Of a DNA stretch of 5,282 bases, positions 1 to 5,264 are shown piece after piece. The DNA comes from Clostridiales bacterium (GTDB taxonomy: Bacteria; Bacillota; Clostridia; Oscillospirales; Oscillospiraceae). The notes below the pieces were generated by a model, which was not told the DNA's origin, made no database searches, and saw only the letters and a list, made by a program, of their open reading frames with translations. Numbering within the stretch: the first letter of the stretch is position 1; the number at the start of each line of letters is the position of its first letter. Location of the stretch: contig JAHZFC010000146.1 in assembly GCA_019421525.1 (NCBI GenBank), forward strand, positions 1 through 5,282, in the 5' to 3' direction. The position numbers and the translations under genes are program-made.

Positions 1-292
1 ACATATTGGGGATCATCAGCAGCAGGCCCTGGGAGGCGGTATAGGTGGTGGTCAGCGCGCCCGCGGCCAGAGAGCCGTGGACGGTGCCGGCGGCGCCGGC
101 TTCGGACTGCATCTCGATCACCTTGACCGTCTGGCCGAAGATATTCTTCCGGCCGGCGGCGGACCACTGGTCCACGTTGTCCGCCATGGGGCTGGACGGC
201 GTGATGGGATAGATGCCGGCCACCTCTGTGAAGGCGTAGGACACGTGCGCGGCGGCGGTGTTGCCGTCCATAGTCTTGAACTTGCGTGCCAT
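1..292 (-). CDS. nifJ: pyruvate:ferredoxin (flavodoxin) oxidoreductase, N-terminal part (runs off left edge)
   Basis: This enzyme oxidatively decarboxylates pyruvate with CoA to acetyl-CoA and CO2 and passes electrons to ferredoxin or flavodoxin, a central cytoplasmic step in anaerobes. Only 97 codons are in the window; the full protein is normally about 1,170-1,200 residues. The visible part is the start of domain I: residues 28-36 read YPITPSSPM and residues 61-77 hold the conserved MQSEAGAAG and VHGSLAAGAL stretch, followed by LLMIPNM. Thr31 and Glu64 fall at the same numbers as the pyruvate-contacting Thr31 and thiamine-activating Glu64 of the Desulfovibrio africanus enzyme. The ATG at 290-292 has an excellent AGGAGGAG site (299-306) six bases upstream. 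It is transcribed divergently from the comM-like gene. The iron-sulfur and other downstream domains cannot be checked here. Identification is very secure; the symbol por would serve equally well. Confidence 0.95.
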   Translation of the reverse strand, partial: MARKFKTMDGNTAAAHVSYAFTEVAGIYPITPSSPMADNVDQWSAAGRKNIFGQTVKVIEMQSEAGAAGTVHGSLAAGALTTTYTASQGLLLMIPNM

Positions 293-310
293 TTTGTTCT
301 CCTCCTTATG

Positions 311-331
311 GGCTGGAAGGAGCTCCCAGCC
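311..331 (-). promoter_or_regulatory. leader hairpin just upstream of the nifJ ribosome binding site
   Basis: Read on the minus strand, nine bases (GGCTGGGAG) pair with CTTCCAGCC across a CTC loop, with one G-U pair in the stem. Only four bases separate it from the AGGAGGAG site of nifJ, so it lies in the mRNA leader. No T-run follows, so it is not an intrinsic terminator. It may protect the 5' end of a highly expressed mRNA or affect translation; that is inference. Confidence 0.5.
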
Positions 332-354
332 TCTTTTGTTCCATATACAGATAT

Positions 355-383
355 AGTGTATCATGTTTTCCGCCGGTTTGCAA
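355..383 (-). promoter_or_regulatory. sigma-A-type promoter for nifJ
   Basis: On the minus strand a -35 box TTGCAA (378-383) lies 17 bp from a -10 box TACACT (355-360). The -10 is preceded by TGA, giving an extended TGn motif. The predicted start is near base 348, giving a leader of about 55 nt that contains the hairpin at 311-331. The -10 matches consensus at four of six positions, but the spacing and the TGn make it the best candidate in this gap. Confidence 0.55.
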
Positions 384-399
384 TTCCATTCTTATGGAA
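384..399. promoter_or_regulatory. 16-bp palindrome upstream of the nifJ promoter (possible operator)
   Basis: TTCCAT and ATGGAA form a perfect 6-bp inverted repeat around a TCTT spacer, directly abutting the upstream side of the nifJ -35 box. A second TTCCAT occurs at 339-344, near the predicted transcription start. The arrangement suits a dimeric regulator, but I do not recognise the motif; it is not the Rex consensus. A chance palindrome in AT-rich DNA is possible. Confidence 0.35.
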
Positions 400-454
400 C
401 TTTTGCCCCATTTACCGCCGGTCTGCCGGGAGCTGTCATTTTTTGTCTTCCCCG

Positions 455-484
455 TTGCCCGCCCGCCATGAGATGTGATATAAT
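455..484 (+). promoter_or_regulatory. extended -10 sigma-A promoter for the comM-like gene
   Basis: A perfect TATAAT (479-484) is preceded by TGA (476-478), giving a TGn extended -10. A TTGCCC -35-like box (455-460) lies 18 bp upstream. The predicted start is near base 491, about 36 nt before the ATG at 527. No terminator is visible between the following plus-strand genes, so this promoter could serve all three. Confidence 0.7.
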
Positions 485-526
485 AGATAAAATTATCCCT
501 ATTTTTACGGAAAGAGGTGTGCCGCC

Positions 527-2050
527 ATGGTGTGTACCGTGCTGTCCCTGGGGCTCCAGGGGGTGCAGGGCTACGGGGTGGATGTGGAGTGCTCCCTGTC
601 CTCCGGCCTGCCCGCCTTCGACGTGGTGGGCCTGCCTGACGCGGCGGTGAAGGAGGCCCGGGAGCGGGTGCGCTCCGCCGTCCGGGCCAGCGGGTTCGAC
701 TTCCCCGTGTCCCGCATCACCGTCAACCTGGCTCCCGCCGACCGGAAGAAGAACGGCACCGTCTACGACCTGCCCATCCTGGTAGGCATCCTGGCCGCCG
801 CGGGCCAGCTGCCCCAGAGGCGGCTGCGGGGAGCGGCCTTCCTGGGGGAGCTGTCCCTCACCGGGCAGCTGCGGGCGGTGGCCGGGGTGCTGCCCATGGC
901 GCTGTGCGCCCGGCGCATGGGGGTGGAGGCCCTGTATGTCCCCGCCGACAACGCCCCCGAGGCCACCCTGGCCGACGGGCTCACCGTCTACCCGGTGCGC
1001 GACGTGGCCGAGCTGGCCGCCCATCTGTCAGGTGACGCCCAGCTCTCCCCCGCCCCGGCCTGGACGCCGGGGCAGAGCGCCCACACCGGCCCTGACTTTG
1101 CCGAGGTCAAGGGCCAGGAGCAGGTCAAGCGTGCCCTGGAGGTGGCCGCCGCCGGAGGCCACCACATCCTCATGGCCGGCTCCCCCGGGGCGGGCAAGTC
1201 CATGCTGGCCCGCCGCCTGCCCTCCATCCTCCCCGATCTGACCCGCCAGGAGGCCCTGGCCTGCACCGAGATCTACTCCGTCATGGGGATGACCTCCAAG
1301 GACGAGCCCATGGTCACCCGCCGCCCCTTCCGCGCCCCTCACCACACCATCTCCGCCATCGGCATGGCCGGCGGGGGCACCGGGCTGCGCCCCGGGGAGA
1401 TCTCCCTGGCCCACAACGGGGTGCTGTTTCTGGACGAGCTGCCCGAGTTCCACTCCGACGTGCTGGAGGTGCTCCGCCAGCCGCTGGAGGACGGCCAGGT
1501 CCAGATCACCCGCACCTCGGGCACCGTGTCCTACCCCAGCCGGTTCATGCTGGTGTGCGCCATGAACCCCTGCAAGTGCGGCTGGTACGGCCACCCCTCC
1601 GGCCGGTGCACCTGCACCCCCCAGAAGGTGCAGCAGTACCTGTCCCGGCTGTCCGGCCCCCTGCTGGACCGCATCGACATCTGTGTGGACGTGCCCAGCC
1701 TGGACTATGAGGAGCTGTCCGGCAGGGGCGCCCCGGCGGAGTCCTCGGCGGACATCAAAAAGCGGGTGGACGCGGCCCGGGCCGTCCAGACCGCCCGCTT
1801 CGGTCCCGACGGCCCCGCCTGCAACGCCCACATGGGCCCGGCGGAGCTGGCACGGTACTGCCGGCTGGACGAGGGCTGCCAGCAGCTGATGCGGGGGGCC
1901 TATGAGAAGCTGGGCCTCACCGCCCGCAGCTATGACCGCATCCTCCGGGTGGCCCGGACGGTGGCCGACCTGGAGGGGTCGGCGGACATCCAGGTGCCCC
2001 ACCTGGCCGAGGCCCTCCAGTACCGCAAGGCCGCCTGCCTGGAGCGGTGA
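527..2050 (+). CDS. comM: YifB/ComM-family magnesium chelatase-like AAA+ ATPase
   Basis: A cytoplasmic AAA+ ATPase of the YifB family. In Gram-negative transformable bacteria ComM is a hexameric helicase that promotes branch migration during natural transformation; in Clostridia its role is less clear, so function is inferred from family. The 507-residue length is normal and the domain order is complete: N-terminal ChlI/Lon-like domain (about 20-141, with GLPAFDVVGLPDAAVKEARE near 27-46), AAA+ core (about 191-396) and C-terminal helical domain (about 404-499). Visible motifs are Walker A GSPGAGKS (218-225), Walker B LFLDEL (300-305), sensor 1 Asn347 in AMNPCKCG, four cysteines (349, 351, 361, 363) typical of the family, a probable arginine finger in LLDRID (Arg382) and RSYDRILRVART in the sensor 2 region. 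The ATG at 527 has AGAGGTG (513-519) seven bases upstream. No truncation or frameshift is seen. Confidence 0.96.
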   Translation: MVCTVLSLGLQGVQGYGVDVECSLSSGLPAFDVVGLPDAAVKEARERVRSAVRASGFDFPVSRITVNLAPADRKKNGTVYDLPILVGILAAAGQLPQRRLRGAAFLGELSLTGQLRAVAGVLPMALCARRMGVEALYVPADNAPEATLADGLTVYPVRDVAELAAHLSGDAQLSPAPAWTPGQSAHTGPDFAEVKGQEQVKRALEVAAAGGHHILMAGSPGAGKSMLARRLPSILPDLTRQEALACTEIYSVMGMTSKDEPMVTRRPFRAPHHTISAIGMAGGGTGLRPGEISLAHNGVLFLDELPEFHSDVLEVLRQPLEDGQVQITRTSGTVSYPSRFMLVCAMNPCKCGWYGHPSGRCTCTPQKVQQYLSRLSGPLLDRIDICVDVPSLDYEELSGRGAPAESSADIKKRVDAARAVQTARFGPDGPACNAHMGPAELARYCRLDEGCQQLMRGAYEKLGLTARSYDRILRVARTVADLEGSADIQVPHLAEALQYRKAACLER

Positions 2051-2110
2051 GGGCAGTCCGTCTCCCCTAAACCACCTTTTCTGCATATTTTACATAGGGA
2101 GGGTTTCTTT

Positions 2111-2419
2111 ATGGAGCATAAGCTCAACCGTATGTTGTCCGCCGCTGTGGTGGCTGTCATCGCCTTTGCACTGTCCCTGTGGGGAAACGGCCTGGGCGCA
2201 CTCCTCTCCCTCTCCCTGCTGTGCGGGGCGGTGGGGTGTAAACTGGCCGCCCGCCGCTCCCAAGGCAAGGACCAGCCTCCCATCCAGCGCAGGTTCGAGC
2301 TGGCCATGATAGGGCTGGCTGTGACTGTTGGAGCGCTGCTATTGAGCGCCTTTCTCGAGGGGCTGGGCATCTTTATCGTCTTTGCCCTGCTGTGCGCCGC
2401 CGTGGTGTGCGCCCTGTGA
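2111..2419 (+). CDS. small hydrophobic membrane protein with an internal duplication, function unknown
   Basis: A 102-residue protein I cannot assign to a named family. It consists of two hydrophobic blocks (about 8-45 and 64-102) joined by a hydrophilic, basic linker (about 46-63, containing ARRSQGKDQ). Each block is long enough for two short membrane helices, so two hairpins or four helices are likely. The halves resemble each other: GLG at 27-29 and 84-86, LLC at 36-38 and 93-95, Cys at 43 and 100 and Leu at 45 and 102 are all offset by exactly 57 residues. The ATG at 2111 has GGGAGGG (2097-2103) seven bases upstream. The gene begins 60 bp after the comM-like gene and ends 43 bp before the dipeptidase fusion, so co-transcription is plausible. 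No signal peptide cleavage site or catalytic motif is seen. The good ribosome binding site and coherent hydrophobicity support a real gene. Confidence 0.8.
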   Translation: MEHKLNRMLSAAVVAVIAFALSLWGNGLGALLSLSLLCGAVGCKLAARRSQGKDQPPIQRRFELAMIGLAVTVGALLLSAFLEGLGIFIVFALLCAAVVCAL

Positions 2420-2451
2420 GCCTGTTTCCCCCCGTCAATGACCTGAGCATG

Positions 2452-2459
2452 AGGTGATC
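2452..2459 (+). promoter_or_regulatory. ribosome binding site that selects the TTG start at 2463
   Basis: AGGTGATC (2452-2459) matches the extended anti-Shine-Dalgarno complement and lies three bases before TTG 2463, with its GG core eight bases from that codon. The alternative in-frame GTG at 2454-2456 is part of this very site and has no ribosome binding site of its own, so TTG 2463 is the better start. Confidence 0.75.
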
Positions 2460-2462
2460 TTC

Positions 2463-3548
2463 TTGGACGAAACAACATTGGACCCCTCCCGGCTGGTGCC
2501 GGTGGCCGACTATGCCCCCACCGTGTATGTGGACCTGAAATACGCCGGGACAGACAACTTCATGGGCCAGGCGGTGTATGACTTTCACGAGCCGATGCTC
2601 CGCCGGGGCACCGCCCTCCGGCTGGCCCAGGCCCAGGAGCTGCTGCTGGCCCAGGGCTATTCCCTGAAAATATGGGACGCCTGGCGGCCCCTGTCCGCCC
2701 AGTTCAGGATGTGGCAGGTGTGCCCCAACGACGACTATGTGGCCGACCCCACCCACGGAGGCAGCTCCAAGCACAACCGGGGCAGCGCCGTGGACGTGAC
2801 CCTGGTCACCGCCGCCGGAGAGGACCTGCCCATGCCCACCGCCTTCGACGACTTCGCCGCCTGCCCCGACCGGGACTACGACAAGTACGCCCCCCAGGCC
2901 GCCGCCAACGCCCGCACCCTGGAGGCGGCTATGGTGGCCGCCGGCTTCGTCCCCTACTACAACGAGTGGTGGCACTTCAACGACCGGAATCCCTACCCGG
3001 TGGCGGAGCGACCCACGGCCGCCGGCCCGGAACTGTGGGACGGGGTGGACCGGGAGGGAAACCCGCTGGGGGTAGACCTGGTCCGGGGCTCCGCCATCCC
3101 GGAGGGGGTGTACCACCGGGTGGTGATGGTGCTCACTGTTACTGACCGGGGCAGCGTCCTCATCACCCGGCGCCACCCGGACAAGCCCTGGGGCCTTCGG
3201 TGGGAGATCACCGGCGGCTCGGTGCTCAAGGGGGAGACCCCGCTGGCGGGCGCCGTCCGGGAGCTGGCGGAGGAGGTGGGCATCCGGGCCCGCCCGTCTG
3301 CCCTCTCCCCCATCCTCACCCACGCCTGGGACAACTCCTCCGCCCTCTATCACTTCTACGGGCTCCGGATCCGGGAGGAGGGGCTGTCCGTCACGCTCCA
3401 GGAGGGGGAGACGGTGGACTGGAAGCTGGTCCCCTATCCTCAATTCAAAAAACTGCTGCTCCAGGGGGACCTTCCCATGCTCCCCGACCCCTTTTGCCGC
3501 CGCTTTTTGGAGTATGAGCATCTCTTTGACCAGTTTATCCTGACATGA
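2463..3548 (+). CDS. VanX-type D-Ala-D-Ala dipeptidase fused to a Nudix hydrolase
   Basis: A 361-residue two-domain protein, starting at TTG 2463. The N-terminal part (about 10-180) is an M15D metallopeptidase like VanX, which hydrolyses D-Ala-D-Ala dipeptide. It keeps Arg75 in DAWRP, the zinc ligands His104 and Asp111 in SKHNRGSAVD, and Glu168 and His171 in EWWHF, with the same His-Asp and Glu-His spacings as VanX (116/123 and 181/184). The C-terminal part (about 189-361) opens with ELWDGVDREGNPLG, typical of complete Nudix proteins, and has a perfect Nudix box at 252-274 (G-x5-E-x7-RE-x2-EE-x-G-I). Such enzymes hydrolyse nucleoside diphosphate-linked compounds; the substrate cannot be told. 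No signal peptide is visible, so it is probably cytoplasmic. No vanH, vanA/B or vanRS genes are in the window, so dipeptide salvage or wall turnover is likelier than glycopeptide resistance. A terminator-like hairpin begins two bases after the stop. Confidence 0.93.
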   Translation: MDETTLDPSRLVPVADYAPTVYVDLKYAGTDNFMGQAVYDFHEPMLRRGTALRLAQAQELLLAQGYSLKIWDAWRPLSAQFRMWQVCPNDDYVADPTHGGSSKHNRGSAVDVTLVTAAGEDLPMPTAFDDFAACPDRDYDKYAPQAAANARTLEAAMVAAGFVPYYNEWWHFNDRNPYPVAERPTAAGPELWDGVDREGNPLGVDLVRGSAIPEGVYHRVVMVLTVTDRGSVLITRRHPDKPWGLRWEITGGSVLKGETPLAGAVRELAEEVGIRARPSALSPILTHAWDNSSALYHFYGLRIREEGLSVTLQEGETVDWKLVPYPQFKKLLLQGDLPMLPDPFCRRFLEYEHLFDQFILT

Positions 3549-3549
3549 C

Positions 3550-3578
3550 AAAGGCCCGGGGCGCTGCCCCGGGCCTTT
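3550..3578. terminator. GC-rich hairpin between convergent genes, probable bidirectional terminator
   Basis: A perfect 13-bp stem (AAAGGCCCGGGGC pairing with GCCCCGGGCCTTT) closes a 3-base loop. It starts one base after the dipeptidase-Nudix stop codon and lies 47 bp beyond the stop of the opposing permease gene. The A3/T3 stem ends give a TTT on the 3' side in both directions, but the T-tract is short (TTTCT on plus, TTTGT on minus), so termination may be partial or factor-aided. Confidence 0.85.
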
Positions 3579-3625
3579 CTCGTATCACCTGTTTGACCGC
3601 ACCGCGGGAGTTTCCACCCCTCCCA

Positions 3626-4747
3626 CTACCCCAGCAGGAGCGCCATCACCGTCAGCACTGCCAGGAACAGAAGGTTCCACAGGGTGAACACCTTCAAAAA
3701 CCTCCCCTTTTGTTCCGGGCACTCCCGGGCAAAGAACTTGAAGGAGATGAGGCTGGCCAGCGACGCGATCAGCGTCCCCAGCCCGCCCAGGTCGACCCCG
3801 GTGAGCAGGGCGGAAAAGTCGCTGGAGAAGCCGGACAGGAGGATGGCCGCCGGCACATTGCTGATGACCTGGCTGGCCAGGATGCCGGCCAGCAGCTCGT
3901 GCCCCTGGACCACCTGGGTCAGAATGGCGCTGACCTCCGGGATGCGCTTCACGTTCCCGATAAAGATGAAAAAGCACAAGAAGGTCAGCAGCAAAAAGTA
4001 GTCCACAGACCGGTACAGCCTCCGGTCCACCAGCAGCACCGCCACCGCCACGCACACCAGCACCGGCTGGTAGGGGAGCACCCGGAACACCACCAGCAGG
4101 CACAACAGCAGCAGCAGGGCCAGCAGGGCGGCCCGCCCCATCGCTTTCCCGTCCAGTCTCTCCTGCCTCTCCGATGCAGGCGCCGCCTGAAGGGGCTCGT
4201 CCCTCTCCGTGAGGGTGGCCGCCAGCAGCAGGACCAGGGCCGCCCCCGCATAGGGGAGCACCGCCCAGGCAAACTCCCCCACGGTCAGGCCGGAGACAGA
4301 ATACAGGTACAGGTTCTGGGGGTTGCCGATGGGGGTGGCCATGCTGCCCAGGTTGGCCGCGATGGTCTCCAGCACCACCAGCTTCAGCACCCGGTCCATC
4401 CGACCGCCCATCCGGAACACCAGCAGGGTGAAGGGGACGAAGGTGATGAGGGCCACGTCGTTGGTGATGACCATGCTGCTGAAAAAGCACAGCAGGACCA
4501 TCACGGCGGACAGCGTCCTGGTCCCGCTGGCCCCCTTCAGCAGGAACTGCCCCAGCCGGGAGAACAGCCCCAGGGCCTGGGCTCCCGCCACGATGATCAT
4601 CAGGCAGAACAGCAGCGCGATGGTCCGGTAGTCCGGATAGGCCAAATAGCCCCGGTCGGGGCGGACCGCCAGCGCGGACAGCGCCGCCAGCAGCAATGAG
4701 ACGCAGAACACCGGCTCTGCCTGGAAGAATTTTTTCACACGTTTCAT
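3626..4747 (-). CDS. ion transporter superfamily permease (ArsB/NhaD/SLC13 citrate transporter-like)
   Basis: A 373-residue integral membrane protein with roughly ten hydrophobic segments, beginning with one at about 12-28. It shows the two-fold repeated signatures of the ion transporter superfamily: SSMVITNDVALITFVP (90-105) and GSMATPIGNPQN (134-145) in the first half, and SQVISNVPAA (292-301) with a GVDLGGLGTLIASL stretch (317-330) in the second. Known members move arsenite, Na+/H+, or di- and tricarboxylates; the substrate cannot be assigned. There is no arsR, arsC or arsA nearby to favour arsenite. It is somewhat shorter than the usual 420-450 residues, mainly because of a compact central loop (about 180-205). 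I chose ATG 4747 because GGAG lies six bases upstream; an ATG at 4759 (four residues longer) is possible, while a TTG at 4807 sits at the predicted transcription start and is unlikely. It is convergent with the dipeptidase fusion and downstream of spoIIID. Confidence 0.88.
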   Translation of the reverse strand: MKRVKKFFQAEPVFCVSLLLAALSALAVRPDRGYLAYPDYRTIALLFCLMIIVAGAQALGLFSRLGQFLLKGASGTRTLSAVMVLLCFFSSMVITNDVALITFVPFTLLVFRMGGRMDRVLKLVVLETIAANLGSMATPIGNPQNLYLYSVSGLTVGEFAWAVLPYAGAALVLLLAATLTERDEPLQAAPASERQERLDGKAMGRAALLALLLLLCLLVVFRVLPYQPVLVCVAVAVLLVDRRLYRSVDYFLLLTFLCFFIFIGNVKRIPEVSAILTQVVQGHELLAGILASQVISNVPAAILLSGFSSDFSALLTGVDLGGLGTLIASLASLISFKFFARECPEQKGRFLKVFTLWNLLFLAVLTVMALLLG

Positions 4748-4762
4748 CACGGGCTCCATTCC

Positions 4763-4798
4763 GCCGCCGTTGGGCGGCCTTCCGGGCCTCTTGGCCCG
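4763..4798 (-). promoter_or_regulatory. two tandem GC hairpins in the permease mRNA leader
   Basis: On the minus strand, CGGGCC-AAGA-GGCCCG (4783-4798) and GCCGCC-CAAC-GGCGGC (4763-4778) are two perfect 6-bp stems with 4-base loops, four bases apart. They fill most of the roughly 62-nt leader between the predicted start near 4809 and the ATG at 4747. No T-run follows. The second stem ends just before the GGA preceding the alternative ATG at 4759, so it could hinder initiation there. I do not recognise a riboswitch class. Confidence 0.5.
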
Positions 4799-4815
4799 AT
4801 ATCGCAAACGACCCC

Positions 4816-4844
4816 ATTATATTCCCATGATCGACAGAAATCAA
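4816..4844 (-). promoter_or_regulatory. strong sigma-A-type promoter for the permease
   Basis: On the minus strand, a TTGATT -35 box (4839-4844) lies exactly 17 bp from a perfect TATAAT -10 box (4816-4821). The predicted start is near base 4809. The promoter is separate from that of spoIIID, which suggests the permease is expressed in growing cells independently of sporulation. Confidence 0.75.
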
Positions 4845-4850
4845 CAGAAA
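4831..4850 (+). repeat. tandem 10-bp direct repeat inside the permease promoter
   Basis: TCGACAGAAA (4831-4840) is followed directly by TCAACAGAAA (4841-4850), differing at one base. A spacing of one helical turn is typical of cooperative binding sites. The repeat overlaps the -35 box and spacer of the permease promoter. Shifted by one base, each copy matches the Bacillus SpoIIID consensus WWRRACARNY at eight of ten positions, which may be coincidence. Confidence 0.45.
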
Positions 4851-4884
4851 TATAATGGGGTCTGCCTTGGCCCGCTGGGGCTCG

Positions 4885-5136
4885 TCAATGCCGGTGTAAA
4901 TATTTTTCCCTGGTGGCCATCCCTCCCCGGATATGCCGCTGTGCTTTGTTCTCCTCCAGCACTGCCTTCACCTGCTCATACAATGGCCGGTTGAAGGTGG
5001 GCAGGCGCTCGGACAGGTCCTTGTGGACCGTGGACTTGGAGATGCCGAACTTTTGGGCGGCAGACCGGACGGTGGCCCGGTTTTCGATGATGTACTGGGC
5101 CATTTGGCAGGCCCGCTCCTCTATGTTCCCTTTCAC
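4885..5136 (-). CDS. spoIIID: sporulation transcriptional regulator SpoIIID
   Basis: SpoIIID is a small DNA-binding protein that acts in the mother cell of sporulating Firmicutes, switching sigma-E genes on or off and helping the passage to sigma-K. The 83-residue protein follows the Bacillus subtilis protein (93 residues) almost end to end: an N-terminal helix (IEERACQMAQYIIENRAT, 5-22), a helix-turn-helix (about 23-45) with the hallmark FGISKSTVHKDLSERLP (30-46), and the basic C-terminal segment NKAQRHIRGGMATREKY (63-79). The ten missing residues are at the poorly conserved tail. The start is a GTG at 5134-5136, with GGGGAG (5148-5153) eleven bases upstream, a rather long spacing; the alignment to the family supports this start. 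A sigma-E-like promoter lies upstream. The gene is on the same strand as the permease, with a 137-bp gap. Confidence 0.97.
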   Translation of the reverse strand: MKGNIEERACQMAQYIIENRATVRSAAQKFGISKSTVHKDLSERLPTFNRPLYEQVKAVLEENKAQRHIRGGMATREKYLHRH

Positions 5137-5172
5137 TCTGGCAACAACTCCCCGCTCTTGGCGTCTTGTGGG

Positions 5173-5201
5173 AGTATATGCGCCGTTTTCTGCCTTTATG
5201 A
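5173..5201 (-). promoter_or_regulatory. sigma-E-type promoter for spoIIID
   Basis: On the minus strand CATATACT (5173-5180) matches the sigma-E -10 consensus CATACAHT at seven of eight positions. TCATAAA (5195-5201), exactly 14 bp upstream, resembles the -35 consensus KMATATT at the central bases. The predicted start near 5166 gives a leader of about 30 nt before the GTG at 5136. spoIIID is known to be sigma-E dependent in Bacillus, and a sigma-A reading of the same bases has a much poorer -35. Confidence 0.65.
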
Positions 5202-5244
5202 AAGGGGCCCTGTCCCTCTGCCCGGCGGAAAAAGCCTCGCAGAG

Positions 5245-5264
5245 TTCGCGCCCGCAGGCGCGAA
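5245..5264. repeat. 8-bp GC-rich perfect hairpin upstream of spoIIID
   Basis: TTCGCGCC and GGCGCGAA form a perfect 8-bp inverted repeat around CGCA. On the minus strand a run of six T overlaps the start of the stem, and in neither direction does a T-tract follow it, so it is a poor intrinsic terminator. It may be the end of an upstream transcription unit, part of a dispersed intergenic repeat, or an operator. The 81 bp from 5202 to the window edge contain no gene I can support. Confidence 0.4.

Larger units (their letters stand above)
4810..4862. repeat. perfect 14-bp inverted repeat embracing the permease promoter
   Basis: GACCCCATTATATT (4810-4823) is repeated as its exact reverse complement at 4849-4862, separated by 25 bp. 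Each arm contains a TATAAT reading outward. The left arm supplies the -10 box of the permease promoter and the right arm lies just upstream of its -35 box. A regulator binding both arms would block or loop the promoter. If transcripts from spoIIID read through, the RNA would form a 14-bp stem with a 25-nt loop, but no T-tract follows. Confidence 0.75.

Noticed and set aside
77..478. Plus-strand open frame over the nifJ start and intergenic region
   Set aside because: It is antisense to the pyruvate:ferredoxin oxidoreductase start and runs through two promoters; there is no family resemblance.
1028..2086. Minus-strand open frame (352 codons) opposite the comM-like gene
   Set aside because: It is a shadow of GC-rich coding DNA with no motif, while the plus strand carries intact Walker A, Walker B and sensor motifs.
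2463..3020. A vancomycin resistance cluster, suggested by the VanX-like domain
   Set aside because: No vanH, vanA/B-type ligase, vanS or vanR is nearby, and stand-alone VanX-like dipeptidases are common in bacteria outside resistance clusters.
2373..3551. Minus-strand open frame (392 codons) opposite the dipeptidase-Nudix fusion
   Set aside because: It has Gly/Val/His-rich composition without motifs; the plus-strand frame has two complete catalytic domains.
3545..4699. Long plus-strand open frame (384 codons, very rich in Gln, His, Gly and Pro) opposite the permease
   Set aside because: It is antisense to a permease with clear family motifs. Its composition is what the complement of a GC-rich membrane protein gives, and it starts inside the terminator hairpin.
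3585..4844. Minus-strand open frame (419 codons) overlapping the permease in another frame
   Set aside because: It is full of Gly, Ala, Arg and Pro with no hydrophobic pattern or motif, and the other frame has all the ion transporter signatures.
4851..4856. Plus-strand TATAAT in the right arm of the inverted repeat as a promoter
   Set aside because: No acceptable -35 box lies 16-18 bp upstream, and it would point into the antisense strand of spoIIID. It is probably a by-product of the arm symmetry.
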